From contig JAFUDW010000160.1 of assembly GCA_017464225.1 (NCBI GenBank), positions 1 through 64,000 of the forward strand: a stretch of DNA of 64,000 nt, read 5' to 3'. The position numbers and the translations under genes were made by a program. Below are positions 19,793 to 29,646 of the stretch, piece by piece. The stretch is from Clostridia bacterium. GTDB lineage: Bacteria > Bacillota_A > Clostridia > Christensenellales > Aristaeellaceae. Numbering within the stretch: the first letter of the stretch is position 1; every line of letters starts with the position of its first letter. The notes under the pieces were generated by a model. The model did not search any database. It saw only the letters and a list, made by a program, of their open reading frames with translations, and was not told the origin of the DNA.

Positions 19793-20653
19793 TTATTTTA
19801 GCTGCCAGCGGCCGCTGGCGCCGCAGGGAAGCACGCCGCCCGAACGGACGGGGAGTACTACCTCCTGGGCATCCACCTGGCCGCCAAAGCGAGATACTAC
19901 GGTACGTCCGATGATATTGTGAAGTACAGCGGGCTGAAAGCCGGTGGTATAGCTGTTTATCAGGAAAAACAAAGGATGATCGCTCAGCACCTGGGCGCAG
20001 GTATCCGCCAGCGTATAAAGCTCGTTTTCAAGCTTCCAAACCTCGCCGCTGGGGCCGCGCCCGTAGCTGGGGGGATCCATCAGGATGCCGTCGTAAGTAT
20101 TTCCGCGCCGAATTTCACGGCGGACAAAGGCCAGCGCATCCTCCACGATGAAGCGGCAGCCTATTTCAGGAACCTTACTGAGCTCCCGGTTTTCCTTGGC
20201 CCATTGCACCATGCCTTTCGCGGCGTCCACATGGGTGACATGAGCGCCTTCCGCAGCGCAGGCCACGGTGGCGCCGCCTGTATAGGCAAACAGGTTCAGA
20301 ATTTTGGCCTGCCCGTTTCTTTGCCTGATCAAGCTTCGCATCCAATCCCAGTTGGCGGCCTGCTCCGGGAATAGACCGGTATGCTTAAATCCCGTCGGGC
20401 GTACATGGAATTTGAGATCCTTATAGCTGATCTGCCAGCGCTCGGGCAGTTGCTCCCGGAAATGCCATTCTCCGCCGCCGCGCTCGCTGCGATGATACCG
20501 CGCCTGAGCGCTGTCCCAGGCTGAAGGATCGGCCTGGGGCCAAATCACCTGAGGATCAGGACGGCAGAGCATATATTTGCCCCAGCGTTCCAGTTTTTCG
20601 CCGTTGCCGGTATCGATGACCTCAAAGGTCTGCCATTGATTGGCAATAAACAT
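19793..20653 (-). CDS. Class I SAM-dependent methyltransferase (RlmI/RlmK-like)
   Basis: 286 aa. The SAM-binding motif I (ILNLFAYTGGATVACAAEGA), the acidic motif (VTHVDAAKGMVQWAKEN) and the catalytic-loop DPPSYGRGPSGEVWK match the Rossmann domain of RlmI/RlmK-type 23S rRNA cytosine or guanine methyltransferases; the N-terminal PUA domain of RlmI is absent. Its ATG directly follows the ileS stop (TAA-ATG), so it is translated right after ileS. The substrate is probably RNA, from family and neighbours. Confidence 0.85.
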   Translation of the reverse strand: MFIANQWQTFEVIDTGNGEKLERWGKYMLCRPDPQVIWPQADPSAWDSAQARYHRSERGGGEWHFREQLPERWQISYKDLKFHVRPTGFKHTGLFPEQAANWDWMRSLIRQRNGQAKILNLFAYTGGATVACAAEGAHVTHVDAAKGMVQWAKENRELSKVPEIGCRFIVEDALAFVRREIRRGNTYDGILMDPPSYGRGPSGEVWKLENELYTLADTCAQVLSDHPLFFLINSYTTGFQPAVLHNIIGRTVVSRFGGQVDAQEVVLPVRSGGVLPCGASGRWQLK

Positions 20654-23600
20654 TTATACCCTCTTGACGCCGATGATGGCGCTTTCTCCGTTGATATCCC
20701 ATTCTTTCACGGCTTCGCCGTCAGCTGTTCCAACGGTAAGGCTTTCGGCAAGCACGCCGGCCAACACGATCTCCCGGCCATTTTCCAGCGCAGCCTTCAG
20801 CTTTTCTCCGCACTGGCAGGTTATTGCGATGCGATCGGTCACGTCAAAGCCGGCATCCTTGCGCATGGACTGCACCTTGCTGACAAACTCGCGGGCATAG
20901 CCTTCCTCGATCAGCTCAGGCGTCAGGGAAGTATCCAGCACCACGGTGAGCGCGCCGTCTACCTGGGAGGTAAATCCCTCTTTCTTGACGGCCTCTACAA
21001 GAACATCTTCCTTGTTCAGGATGATATCGGTATCGTCTATACGCAGCTTTACGGTTTCACCCTTATCAAAGGCTGCCACAACTGCCGCGCCATCCAGCTT
21101 TTGCAGTTCCCCGCGCATACGGCCCAGGAATTTGCCATACCTGGATTTGAGCGTGAAGAAATTCGGTTTTAAGTCATAGCTGACAAATTGGCTGGCATTC
21201 TGGATAAACTGCACATTTTTGACGTTCAGCTCATCGGCCACCAAAGACTTGTATACCTCGCCGAAATCAGCGCCGCTGATGTACAGATTATTCAGGGGCT
21301 GACGCACTTTTATATTGCTCAGATTGCGGCAGGCACGGCCAAGCACAACTACTTTTTCCACTGCGGCCATCTGGCGTTCGGCTTCCAGATCGATCATGCC
21401 TTCATCGCAAACGGGATAATCGCACAGATGAACGCTTTCAGGCGCGTTCGGTTCAACCGTGCGAACGATATTCTGATAGATGCTTTCCGCCATGAAGGGG
21501 ACGAAAGGCGCGATCAGCCTGGTCAGCGTGGAAAGCACGGTATACAGCGTAATAAAAGCGGCTTCCTTATCGCCTTCCATCCCTTTGCCCCAGAAGCGGT
21601 CGCGGCCCAAACGAATATACCAGTTGGACAGATCATCCACAAACTCTGTCAGCTTGCGGCAGGCTTCGGGAATGCGATAATTGTTCAGATCATCATCCAC
21701 GCCCTTGATCAGCGTATTCAGACGGCTCAGCACCCATTTATCCATCAGGCTCAGCTGCGCCTTGCCAATATCGTGCTCGGTAGGATCAAATTGGTCGATA
21801 TCGGCATATAATACATAGAAGTAATAGGTGTTCCAGAGCGTTCCCATAAACTTGCGCTGGTATTCGGATACATTTTCCTTGCTGAAACGGCTGGGCAGCC
21901 ACGGAGCGCTGGCAGCATAGAAGTACCAACGCACAGCGTCAGCGCCCTGATCGTCCAAAACATCCCAAGGATCCACAACGTTGCCCAGATGTTTGCTCAT
22001 CTTGCGGCCTTCGGCGTCCTGTACATGGCCCAATACCAGACAGTTTTTGAAGGGAGACTGACTGAACAGCTGGGTGGAAATGGCAAGCAGCGTATAGAAC
22101 CAGCCGCGGGTCTGATCGATAGCCTCGCTGATGAAATCGGCCGGGAAGCGTTCTTCAAATTTTTCTTTGTTTTCAAAGGGATAATGCCATTGCGCAAAGG
22201 GCATCGAGCCGGAATCATACCAGCAGTCAATAACCTCTTTGGTGCGATGCATGGGTTTTCCGCAGTGTGGGCATTTAAGGACAACTTCATCAATGTATGG
22301 CCGATGCAGTTCAGGGAGGTTCACCTCGCCGATCGCCATATCCATTAGCTCCTGCTTGCTGCCAATCACATGCATATGTCCTTCATCGCACAGCCAGATG
22401 GGCAGCGGCGTACCCCAATACCGCTCGCGGGAAAGGCCCCAATCCACCACGTTTTCCAGGAAATTGCCCATGCGGCCTTCCTTGATGTTTTCAGGCATCC
22501 AATTGACAGAGCGGTTATTGGCGACCAGATTATCGCGCACGGCGGTCATGCGGATGAACCAGGTGGGACGGGCGTAATACAGCAGCGGCGTATCGCAGCG
22601 CCAGCAGAAAGGATAGTCATGGGCGAAAGGCACAGCGGCGAACAGCAGCCCGCGCTCTTTCAAGTCTTTCAGGATCATCGGATCGGCATCCTTTACAAAG
22701 ACGCCGGCCCAGGAGGTTTCCTCCACGAATTTACCTTGGGCGTCCACCAGATTGACAAAGGGAACATTGTTTTCGCGGCACACGCGATTATCGTCCTCGC
22801 CATAAGCTGGAGCGATATGAACGATGCCCGAACCGTCCTCCATGGTAACATATTCGTCGCTGACCACAAACCAGGCCTTTCCATCGGGTTCCACAAAGCG
22901 ATACAAAGGCTCGTATTCCAGGCCGCGAAGGTCGTTGCCGATCATTTCTTCCGTGATTTCAGGCGCTAACCCATCCAGCACTTTTTCTACCAATGCTTTC
23001 GCCATGATATAGGTAAGGCCCTCGTTGGTCTTTACCCGGCAATAGGTTTCATGGGGATTGACGCACAGCGCCAGGTTGCTGGGCAGCGTCCAGGGGGTTG
23101 TCGTCCAGGCAAGCAGGTAGGTATTATCCTCGCCCTTTACTTTAAAGCGGACAAAGGCGGAGGTTTCCTTTACATTTTTATAACCCTGAGCCACTTCGTG
23201 AGAGGACAGCGCGGTACCGCAGCGGGGACAATAAGGCACGATTTTGTGGCCTTTATAGATCATCCCTTTATCGGCGATCTGTTTCAGGCTCCACCATACC
23301 GATTCAATATAATTATCATGATAGGTCACATAGGGGTGTTCCATATCCACCCAGAAACCGACGCGTTCGGACATATCCTCCCAAAGATGAAGGTATTTCC
23401 ATACGCTCTCCTTGCACTCCTTGATGAAAGGTTCAATGCCATATTTTTCAATTTGCGGTTTGCCGTCCAGGCCCAGCTTTTTTTCGATCTCCAGTTCAAC
23501 GGGCAAGCCGTGCGTATCCCAACCGGCAATACGAAGCACGTTTTTCCCCTTCATGGTTTGATAGCGGGGGATGAGGTCTTTGATGGCGCGGGTCAGCACA

Positions 23601-23773
23601 TGCCCAATATGAGGCTTGCCATTGGCTGTGGGCGGCCCGTCAAAAAATGTAAAATTCTCTCTGCCATCGCGCAGGTGGAAGCTTTTCTGTTCGATCTGGT
23701 TTTCCTTCCAGAAGGCGAGCACTTCCTTTTCACGCGCTGTGAAGTTCATGTCAGTCGTTACTTTTTTGTACAT
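20654..23773 (-). CDS. ileS: Isoleucyl-tRNA synthetase
   Basis: 1039 aa. The class I signatures are KPHIGH (after FFDGPPTANG) and GRKMSKHLGN; the editing domain and the tRNA-binding C-terminal domain are both present, and the C terminus resembles the eukaryote-like IleS2 type (no final CxxC zinc finger) that is often less sensitive to mupirocin. The start is the ATG at 23773, preceded by GAAAGGAGCAGAACG; longer in-frame extension to 23950 runs through the T-box leader. Expression is under T-box control by uncharged tRNA-Ile. Confidence 0.96.
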   Translation of the reverse strand: MYKKVTTDMNFTAREKEVLAFWKENQIEQKSFHLRDGRENFTFFDGPPTANGKPHIGHVLTRAIKDLIPRYQTMKGKNVLRIAGWDTHGLPVELEIEKKLGLDGKPQIEKYGIEPFIKECKESVWKYLHLWEDMSERVGFWVDMEHPYVTYHDNYIESVWWSLKQIADKGMIYKGHKIVPYCPRCGTALSSHEVAQGYKNVKETSAFVRFKVKGEDNTYLLAWTTTPWTLPSNLALCVNPHETYCRVKTNEGLTYIMAKALVEKVLDGLAPEITEEMIGNDLRGLEYEPLYRFVEPDGKAWFVVSDEYVTMEDGSGIVHIAPAYGEDDNRVCRENNVPFVNLVDAQGKFVEETSWAGVFVKDADPMILKDLKERGLLFAAVPFAHDYPFCWRCDTPLLYYARPTWFIRMTAVRDNLVANNRSVNWMPENIKEGRMGNFLENVVDWGLSRERYWGTPLPIWLCDEGHMHVIGSKQELMDMAIGEVNLPELHRPYIDEVVLKCPHCGKPMHRTKEVIDCWYDSGSMPFAQWHYPFENKEKFEERFPADFISEAIDQTRGWFYTLLAISTQLFSQSPFKNCLVLGHVQDAEGRKMSKHLGNVVDPWDVLDDQGADAVRWYFYAASAPWLPSRFSKENVSEYQRKFMGTLWNTYYFYVLYADIDQFDPTEHDIGKAQLSLMDKWVLSRLNTLIKGVDDDLNNYRIPEACRKLTEFVDDLSNWYIRLGRDRFWGKGMEGDKEAAFITLYTVLSTLTRLIAPFVPFMAESIYQNIVRTVEPNAPESVHLCDYPVCDEGMIDLEAERQMAAVEKVVVLGRACRNLSNIKVRQPLNNLYISGADFGEVYKSLVADELNVKNVQFIQNASQFVSYDLKPNFFTLKSRYGKFLGRMRGELQKLDGAAVVAAFDKGETVKLRIDDTDIILNKEDVLVEAVKKEGFTSQVDGALTVVLDTSLTPELIEEGYAREFVSKVQSMRKDAGFDVTDRIAITCQCGEKLKAALENGREIVLAGVLAESLTVGTADGEAVKEWDINGESAIIGVKRV

Positions 23774-23791
23774 CGTTCTGCTCCTTTCGGC

Positions 23792-24008
23792 AAATAAAAG
23801 GCCTGTCCATCCATGGGACGAACAGGCCGCGGTACCACCCAAATTGATGCATTTTTGCATCCGCTCTTTGTTCTGTAACGGGAACGCCCGTGGGGGATTG
23901 GCCCATGCTCCGAGGTGATCCGGATACGGCTGCCGCTGCCGGGCTTCCATCCTCCCCGGCTCGCTGTAAGCGCTCCTCCGCTCCCGTCCTCATCATTGCG
24001 AATATAAC
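23792..24008 (-). promoter_or_regulatory. T-box leader of ileS
   Basis: On the minus strand the T-box sequence GGGTGGTACCGCGG (23827-23840) precedes a terminator: the GGCCTGT/ACAGGCC stem with TTTTATTT (23792-23828). Upstream is a long structured stem I. A candidate specifier codon ATC (23917-23919), read in CCGGATCACCTCGG, fits tRNA-Ile. Uncharged tRNA is expected to stabilise the antiterminator and allow ileS transcription. Confidence 0.92.
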
Positions 24009-24014
24009 AAAAAC

Positions 24015-24043
24015 AGTATAACAGAATTCAGCATTTTCGTAAA
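24015..24043 (-). promoter_or_regulatory. Promoter of the T-box/ileS transcript
   Basis: On the minus strand, TTTACG and TATACT are separated by 17 bp, just before the T-box leader. A second possible -35, TTGACA, lies about 20 bp further upstream without a good -10. Confidence 0.55.
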
Positions 24044-24095
24044 GGGGAAAGTTTAATTTTTGTCAATGGAAATACAGAAATAATCAGCTTTTTTC

Positions 24096-25343
24096 TTATA
24101 GCGGCGTAGCGATAAAACCATATATCGAAAAAACGAGAGCGGCGATCGTCACCATGACTTCCGGAATACGCATCCGCCGGGAATGACCCGGCAAGGCCAG
24201 ATAAAACGCTGCATAGGGCAGAAGGTCACAGGTATAACGCGCTCCGAATTGATAGCCGCCAAAGGTGCGGTGTAGCAGCAGCAGGAAAAGCTGCGTGCAA
24301 AAGCAAAGGATCAAGACGGCTTTTACCCAGCTGAAACTGCGCTTTGCGATATCGCGTGCGATCCAGCACAGCGTCAGCGCAAAAACGGGATTGGCAATCA
24401 AAAAGGAGAATCCAAATTGATATAACTTCCAACCGTTCATCGTTTCGACAAAAGGCAAACCGAAGACAAAAACGCGTACATTTTCGGCGATATGTTCCAA
24501 AGAAAATTGTGTACCGCCCTGCCATGAAAACTCAGGAAGATAATTATGTCCAAACTCCAACGGATGATCAAAGCGGATATAATTATATACTCCATAAGCG
24601 AAAGCAATCAAAAGGCCTGCAATCAATCCCGGAAGCAAGCGGTAAATACTTTTTTTGAAGTTCAAGCCGGTTTTACGGCACTGATCGGCAAAGACCGCAA
24701 ACAGCAAAAATCCGTAAAGTGCGTTGAATGGCCTGCAGCCCACCGCCAGCGCGTAACACAGCAGCGAAACCATAGGCTTGCCGGCGTACATAAGAGCCAG
24801 TGCGGCACAGGTCAAGCAAAAGGCAAGCGTCTGTGCCTGATACCATACCGCACCTTCATTGGTGAGCGTAAGCAAACAGGAAGCGTAGCTGCACAGCACG
24901 GCAAAAGATATGGCATGGTGCTTTTTATAACCTGCCCGTAAAAAGAGACGATAAAGCGCGATACATCCGAAGTATACGTACAGCTTGACCAGCAGATTAT
25001 CGGGCGTATTGTTTTGAAACAGAAAAGTCAGAAGAAAAAGCGGAATACTAGGCACGGGAGGAAAGGATACATACCAGTGTCCCTGGTAAAAAGCCAGCTC
25101 CAGCCAGTCGTAATTCATATCCAGATACGCGTGTCCATCCCGCCATGCCAAAGCCTGAAGCGTATAAGTAAAATATCCGCTGATCCCGGTTACGGTGCGG
25201 CCAATCATGGGACAGAGCAGACAATATGAAAGAGCTGCCGTCCAAAGCAACAGAAGCGGCACATAATCCGCATGCCGAAAAAGCGCTGTTATCCAGCGCA
25301 GCATGTTTTTTGCTTTTTTCAGCGCGTTATTCACGATTGTCAT
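24096..25343 (-). CDS. Polytopic membrane protein, glycosyltransferase-39-like
   Basis: About 415 aa with 10-11 hydrophobic helices and large loops rich in Trp and Tyr. The layout (first helix, an external loop YLDMNYDWLELAFYQGHWYVSF with acidic residues, then many helices) resembles GT-C membrane glycosyltransferases or mannosyltransferases, but I cannot point to a diagnostic motif. The start is uncertain: the ATG at 25343 overlaps the end of era by 17 bases and has no clear ribosome site; the ATG at 25304 is an alternative. It is the last gene of the yqfC-era operon. Confidence 0.65.
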   Translation of the reverse strand: MTIVNNALKKAKNMLRWITALFRHADYVPLLLLWTAALSYCLLCPMIGRTVTGISGYFTYTLQALAWRDGHAYLDMNYDWLELAFYQGHWYVSFPPVPSIPLFLLTFLFQNNTPDNLLVKLYVYFGCIALYRLFLRAGYKKHHAISFAVLCSYASCLLTLTNEGAVWYQAQTLAFCLTCAALALMYAGKPMVSLLCYALAVGCRPFNALYGFLLFAVFADQCRKTGLNFKKSIYRLLPGLIAGLLIAFAYGVYNYIRFDHPLEFGHNYLPEFSWQGGTQFSLEHIAENVRVFVFGLPFVETMNGWKLYQFGFSFLIANPVFALTLCWIARDIAKRSFSWVKAVLILCFCTQLFLLLLHRTFGGYQFGARYTCDLLPYAAFYLALPGHSRRMRIPEVMVTIAALVFSIYGFIATPL

Positions 25344-26226
25344 AGCCCAGCGTGCGCAGGTCGGCTTTGGAGTTGCGCCAATCCGGGCGTACCTTGATCC
25401 AGAGCTGCAGATTGACGCGCATGCCAAGCAGCGATTCGATATCGATCCGCGCTTCTTTCCCGATTTGAGACAGCATAGCGCCGTGTCTGCCAATGATGAT
25501 AGCCTTGTGGGAATCGCGCTCACAATAGATATCGGCGTGAATCTCCATTAGGTTATCGTTCTTTTTTTCCATACGAAGGATCTCCACGCCGATGCCATGA
25601 GGGACCTCATCGCGCAGATGAAGGAGCGCTTTTTCCCTGATCAATTCAGCGCAGAGCACGCGCTCGGGCTGATCGGTGAGCATATCGTCAGGGAAATACT
25701 TGGGCCCAGCAGGCAGCCGCGTCAGCAGCTCTTCCCGCAGCGTATCCAAGCCTTCTCCGGTTTTAGCGCTGATGGGCAGGATAGCGGCGAATCCCATATC
25801 CTTAAAGATATCGATAATGCGGAGCAGCTCTTGCGGATGCACAAGATCTATTTTATTCAGAAGGAGCAGCACGGGAAGCTTTTTCTTTGCCATGCTTTCG
25901 GCGATTTCACGATCGTTAGGGCCTACTGCGGTCACATCCGCTAAAACGCAAAGCGCGTCGATTCCTTCCATACCGTCATGGACAGCTTGCATCATATAAT
26001 TTCCCAGCTGTGTGCGGGGCTTATGTATACCTGGCGTATCCACAAAAACCATCTGATATCCTTCTCCGCCCACAATACCCATCAGGCGGTTGCGGGTGGT
26101 CTGGGGACGATTGGATACGATAGCTACTTTTTCGCCCACCAACGCGTTTACAAGCGTTGATTTGCCAACGTTGGGACGTCCAACTACGGCAATAATACCA
26201 CTTTTAAAGGTCTTATCATTTGTCAT
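25327..26226 (-). CDS. era: GTPase Era
   Basis: 299 aa. G1 GRPNVGKSTLVN, G3 VDTPGIHKP and G4 LLNKIDL motifs, followed by a C-terminal KH domain with GRHGAMLSQIGKEARIDIE. Era binds 16S rRNA and assists 30S assembly. It follows the ybeY-cdd fusion, keeping the classic ybeY-cdd-era order. Confidence 0.98.
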   Translation of the reverse strand: MTNDKTFKSGIIAVVGRPNVGKSTLVNALVGEKVAIVSNRPQTTRNRLMGIVGGEGYQMVFVDTPGIHKPRTQLGNYMMQAVHDGMEGIDALCVLADVTAVGPNDREIAESMAKKKLPVLLLLNKIDLVHPQELLRIIDIFKDMGFAAILPISAKTGEGLDTLREELLTRLPAGPKYFPDDMLTDQPERVLCAELIREKALLHLRDEVPHGIGVEILRMEKKNDNLMEIHADIYCERDSHKAIIIGRHGAMLSQIGKEARIDIESLLGMRVNLQLWIKVRPDWRNSKADLRTLGYDNRE

Positions 26227-26235
26227 TGCAGTATA

Positions 26236-27141
26236 TTAATCCTTTCCCAGATAATCGCCCGTTCCGCTGCTCGGGCCGAAAGAATGAGGTAGCAGCTCTG
26301 AAAGATAGGCTTCGTTCCGCTCGTTGCCGCAGGCAACGATGATCCTAAGATCGGGAGCGAATTCATTGAGCACTTGTCTGCAAATGCCGCAGGGCCAAGC
26401 CAGCGCTTTTTCAGCAGCTATGGCGATCACGGTAAACTCCCGCGCGCCTTCGCTGATGGCCTTAAAAAGGGCGGTCCGTTCAGCGCAGTTGGTTCCTCCG
26501 TAGGAGGCGTTTTCAATATTGCAGCCGGTAAACATCCGGCCATCGGAGGACAGCAGGCACGCTCCCACTCGGAAATGGGAGTACGGAGAATAGGAGTATT
26601 CCAAAGCTTCTTTGGCCTTACTGACCAGAAGCTCATCATCCACTCTGGAGATTCCGGCAGCGTTCAGCGCTTTCTCTTCCATTTTTCGCATTTCCTTTCT
26701 GTCCTCTTCCAACATATGATCATATCCCATCAGGTGAAACAGCGAGTGGGCTGTGAGATAACACAGTTCGCGGGTCAAAGAATGTCCATACTCATCCGCT
26801 TGACGTGCCGCATGATCTACAGAAATGATGATATCGCCCAGCATGCAGGCGCGAAGATCAGCATCCCATTCCCGGCGGAGCAGCTCAGGCGCAATTCCAG
26901 CCGTTTGACCCGGATGAAAAGACGCGGCGGGAAAAGAAAGCACATCGGTAGCGCGATCGGTTTGCCTGAATTCCCGATTGATCCTGCGTATTTCCTCATC
27001 ATCGGTAAACCGCAGATATGCGGCGCACGGAAGCGTTACGCCCTCGGCCTGCATGCAGCATACGGCTGTGTGACGAAGATGCTTTTCTATGCCAGCCGGG
27101 ACAGGAGCATCATATTCAATCTCGAAATAAAAAGGACGCAT
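26236..27141 (-). CDS. ybeY: Fusion of endoribonuclease YbeY and cytidine deaminase
   Basis: 301 aa in one frame. Residues about 1-165 are YbeY (rRNA maturation RNase) with LRFTDDEEIRRINREFR, RATDVLSFP and the zinc site HSLFHLMGYDHMLEEDR. Residues about 170-301 are a complete cytidine deaminase with SPYSHFRVGACL, the catalytic zinc/proton-shuttle motif NCAERTALF and PCGICRQVLNEF. Separate ybeY, dgkA and cdd genes are the rule in Firmicutes; here dgkA is missing and the two outer genes are joined without an internal stop. Neighbours pgpH (7 bases away) and era (9 bases away) fit the standard operon. Both active sites look intact. Confidence 0.93.
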   Translation of the reverse strand: MRPFYFEIEYDAPVPAGIEKHLRHTAVCCMQAEGVTLPCAAYLRFTDDEEIRRINREFRQTDRATDVLSFPAASFHPGQTAGIAPELLRREWDADLRACMLGDIIISVDHAARQADEYGHSLTRELCYLTAHSLFHLMGYDHMLEEDRKEMRKMEEKALNAAGISRVDDELLVSKAKEALEYSYSPYSHFRVGACLLSSDGRMFTGCNIENASYGGTNCAERTALFKAISEGAREFTVIAIAAEKALAWPCGICRQVLNEFAPDLRIIVACGNERNEAYLSELLPHSFGPSSGTGDYLGKD

Positions 27142-27147
27142 TCAGTT

Positions 27148-29646
27148 TCAGTCTCCCTGGTTTTTATCCGCATTGCTGTCTTCTGCTGGTTTGGCGGATG
27201 ACGCATTTTCCTCCATCGATTCCAGTACGTCGTCTACCAGCGGAAGCGCTTCCGGTTCAGGAAGCTCCACCAAAGGCAGCGGCGCGTCAGGCTCAAACTC
27301 GTTGATATCGATAGGGATCTGCTGACCGGGCGTCAAAATATTATCGGCATCTGAAGGTATAGCCTTTTTCTCGAAATCAGCGTCATCAGCGGGATATTCC
27401 TCCGGCGTGATGCCGTCCCAGGGCTTGATCAGAGAAGCATCCGATTCCTGAGAGGGGACAGGGACACTTTCCGATTCCTTAGACGCTGCGCCATCGGTTT
27501 GCTGAGGCGGATCAGGATATTCTATGCGCTCATGGAAAACGCCGTTCAATACTGTGGCGCAGGCATGGCAAATATCGTCAATGTCCTTGAGCGTCAGCGG
27601 GCTGTTGGACAGCTGGCCATCCTGGAGCTTTCCGCGAATAAGCTTGATGATAAAGGATTCTATGGCCTCCGGTGTGGGATTCTGCATGGAGCGGACAGCA
27701 GCCTCAATGGTATCGCAGAGAAGTACAATAGCTCCCTCTTTTGTGGAAGGCGGCGCAGAATCATAGCGAAAACCATTAATATCCACAGGCCGTCCATCAG
27801 CCTCTTTGACCGCCATGGAGTAGAAATACATGACCGGCGTATTGCCGTGATGCTCATGTATGATGCGGATCAATTCGCGGGGAAGATGATATTGCCTTGC
27901 CAACGTCGCGCCGTCATTTACATGGGAAATGACGATTTGGGCTGCGGTATAAGGATCGGTATCGATCAGCTTGTTTTCTCCACCCAGCTGATTTTCCTTG
28001 AAATAGAGCGGTCTGCGGAGCTTCCCGATATCGTGGTAATAACCGCCTACACGGGCCAGCAGCGGATTGGCGCCGATGGCCTCGGCGGAGGCTTCAGCCA
28101 AGCTGGAAACCACGATGGAATGATGGTAGGTCCCCGGCGCTTCAAGCAGAAGGCGATGGAGAAGGGGATGGTTTGGGTTGCTCAGCTCCAGCAGCTTTGT
28201 GGGCGTGGGCAGATTAAAGATCAGCTCCAGCAGCGGCTGAATGGCTACGCAAAGCACGCCGGCAATGCCGCCGCCGGCCAGCCCCCACAGAGAATTGAGA
28301 AGGACTGATTCTGTGCTGCCCGTCATCAAGCCAAGCGACATCATCACGGCAAAGCTGCAGGCGCCAGCTGCCACGCCTGAGGCGATGACGCGGATGCGTC
28401 CGGTGTGCTTATGGATGACGATCGCGCCGAGGAAGCCAGAGCAAAGACCACATATTACAATCTGCACCATGGTGCTGGTATAGGAGGAGCTTCCGCCTGC
28501 CGCCAGCGCGCTGACAAGGATTGAAATGGCAACATTGAATACAGCTGCGCATTTGAGACCAAGCATCGAGGAGAGAAGGATTGCGCAAAGCGCCACGGGC
28601 GCAAGATAAATATTAAATACTCTGGCTGTAAGGCAAAGGGCAAAAGAAAGGATAAAGACGATGAAGAGCAAGCTCAAGCGTTTGATATCATATACGATTT
28701 CTTTGCACAGTATGCGCATCATGATCATGGCAATGCTGAGCACCAGCGCTACAAGCAGCGCAGCGCCAAGATAGATCGTAATACTGATGCTGGTATTGTT
28801 CAGAAGGCCCATGCTGGACAGCATTTCATACTGATACCGTTCCACTCGGCCTTCGCCCTTGACCACAATATTCTGTCCCTGTTTGTAAATGACGGGCTCA
28901 ACGTCGGCGCGCGCCTGTTCCTTGGCGGCTTCCGTGGCCGCCTGATCGACGATGATATTGGGCTCAATGATCTCATTGAGCAGCGGCTGCACAACGTTTT
29001 GCAAAAGGCTGGTATCGATGCGGTAACCTACGATCTGCAAAATATTGTTGACCGCAATATATTCGGAGCCCTCTATAATGTAACCGGACATCGTATTCTG
29101 GATGGCATCATAGAGGATGCTGTACATGGAAGCCAGATCTGCACGGCTGGTATTGAGCAGCGTACGCAGCTGATAGTCGCGCAAATACAGGAGTGTGATG
29201 ATCGTCCTGGCGTATTCCAGTTCTTCCGCCGTATATCGGCGGTCTGCGCTGTTATCCTCCAGCGTTTCGCTGTACTGCACAGCCGAGTCAAACTGGTTGC
29301 AGATCTGCGTCAGGTTGGAAAGAACGGTCTCCATCACGTCTTCCTGAGTAATATAGGTTGCCTGCACCGCGTCAGCGGCAGCTTCCCGCAGCTGCTCGGT
29401 GGTGATTTCGTCCACCACATCCCGCGTCGCTGTGATGGTATGCGTTGGCACCATTCCGACGGAAATATTATAACGCACCGGGGTGACAGCAAAGGCGCAC
29501 AGCGCTGCGGACAACACGATGCCAACCAGGCTGATCAGCGTTCTCCAGGAAAACATAGCGCTATAAAAGCGAATAGACAATTCCCTCAAATTTTTGAGCG
29601 ATCGCTTAAAACGCGCGCGCATCGGAGATACAGACGACTGGCTCAT
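27148..29646 (-). CDS. pgpH: 7TM-HD phosphohydrolase (PgpH/YqfF family)
   Basis: 832 aa. One N-terminal membrane helix and a large extracytoplasmic domain (about 60-290) are followed by seven helices (about 300-490) and a cytoplasmic HD domain with EAPGTYHHSIVVSSLAEA and YYHDIGKLRRP. PgpH of Listeria degrades cyclic di-AMP, which makes a c-di-AMP phosphodiesterase role likely. The C-terminal ~120 residues are an acidic Pro/Ser-rich tail not typical of the family. Its start overlaps phoH by 4 bases. Confidence 0.93.
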   Translation of the reverse strand: MSQSSVSPMRARFKRSLKNLRELSIRFYSAMFSWRTLISLVGIVLSAALCAFAVTPVRYNISVGMVPTHTITATRDVVDEITTEQLREAAADAVQATYITQEDVMETVLSNLTQICNQFDSAVQYSETLEDNSADRRYTAEELEYARTIITLLYLRDYQLRTLLNTSRADLASMYSILYDAIQNTMSGYIIEGSEYIAVNNILQIVGYRIDTSLLQNVVQPLLNEIIEPNIIVDQAATEAAKEQARADVEPVIYKQGQNIVVKGEGRVERYQYEMLSSMGLLNNTSISITIYLGAALLVALVLSIAMIMMRILCKEIVYDIKRLSLLFIVFILSFALCLTARVFNIYLAPVALCAILLSSMLGLKCAAVFNVAISILVSALAAGGSSSYTSTMVQIVICGLCSGFLGAIVIHKHTGRIRVIASGVAAGACSFAVMMSLGLMTGSTESVLLNSLWGLAGGGIAGVLCVAIQPLLELIFNLPTPTKLLELSNPNHPLLHRLLLEAPGTYHHSIVVSSLAEASAEAIGANPLLARVGGYYHDIGKLRRPLYFKENQLGGENKLIDTDPYTAAQIVISHVNDGATLARQYHLPRELIRIIHEHHGNTPVMYFYSMAVKEADGRPVDINGFRYDSAPPSTKEGAIVLLCDTIEAAVRSMQNPTPEAIESFIIKLIRGKLQDGQLSNSPLTLKDIDDICHACATVLNGVFHERIEYPDPPQQTDGAASKESESVPVPSQESDASLIKPWDGITPEEYPADDADFEKKAIPSDADNILTPGQQIPIDINEFEPDAPLPLVELPEPEALPLVDDVLESMEENASSAKPAEDSNADKNQGD

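Noticed and set aside
20654..23950. Extended ileS start at 23950
   Set aside because: The extension lies in the T-box leader; the ATG at 23773 has a proper ribosome site.
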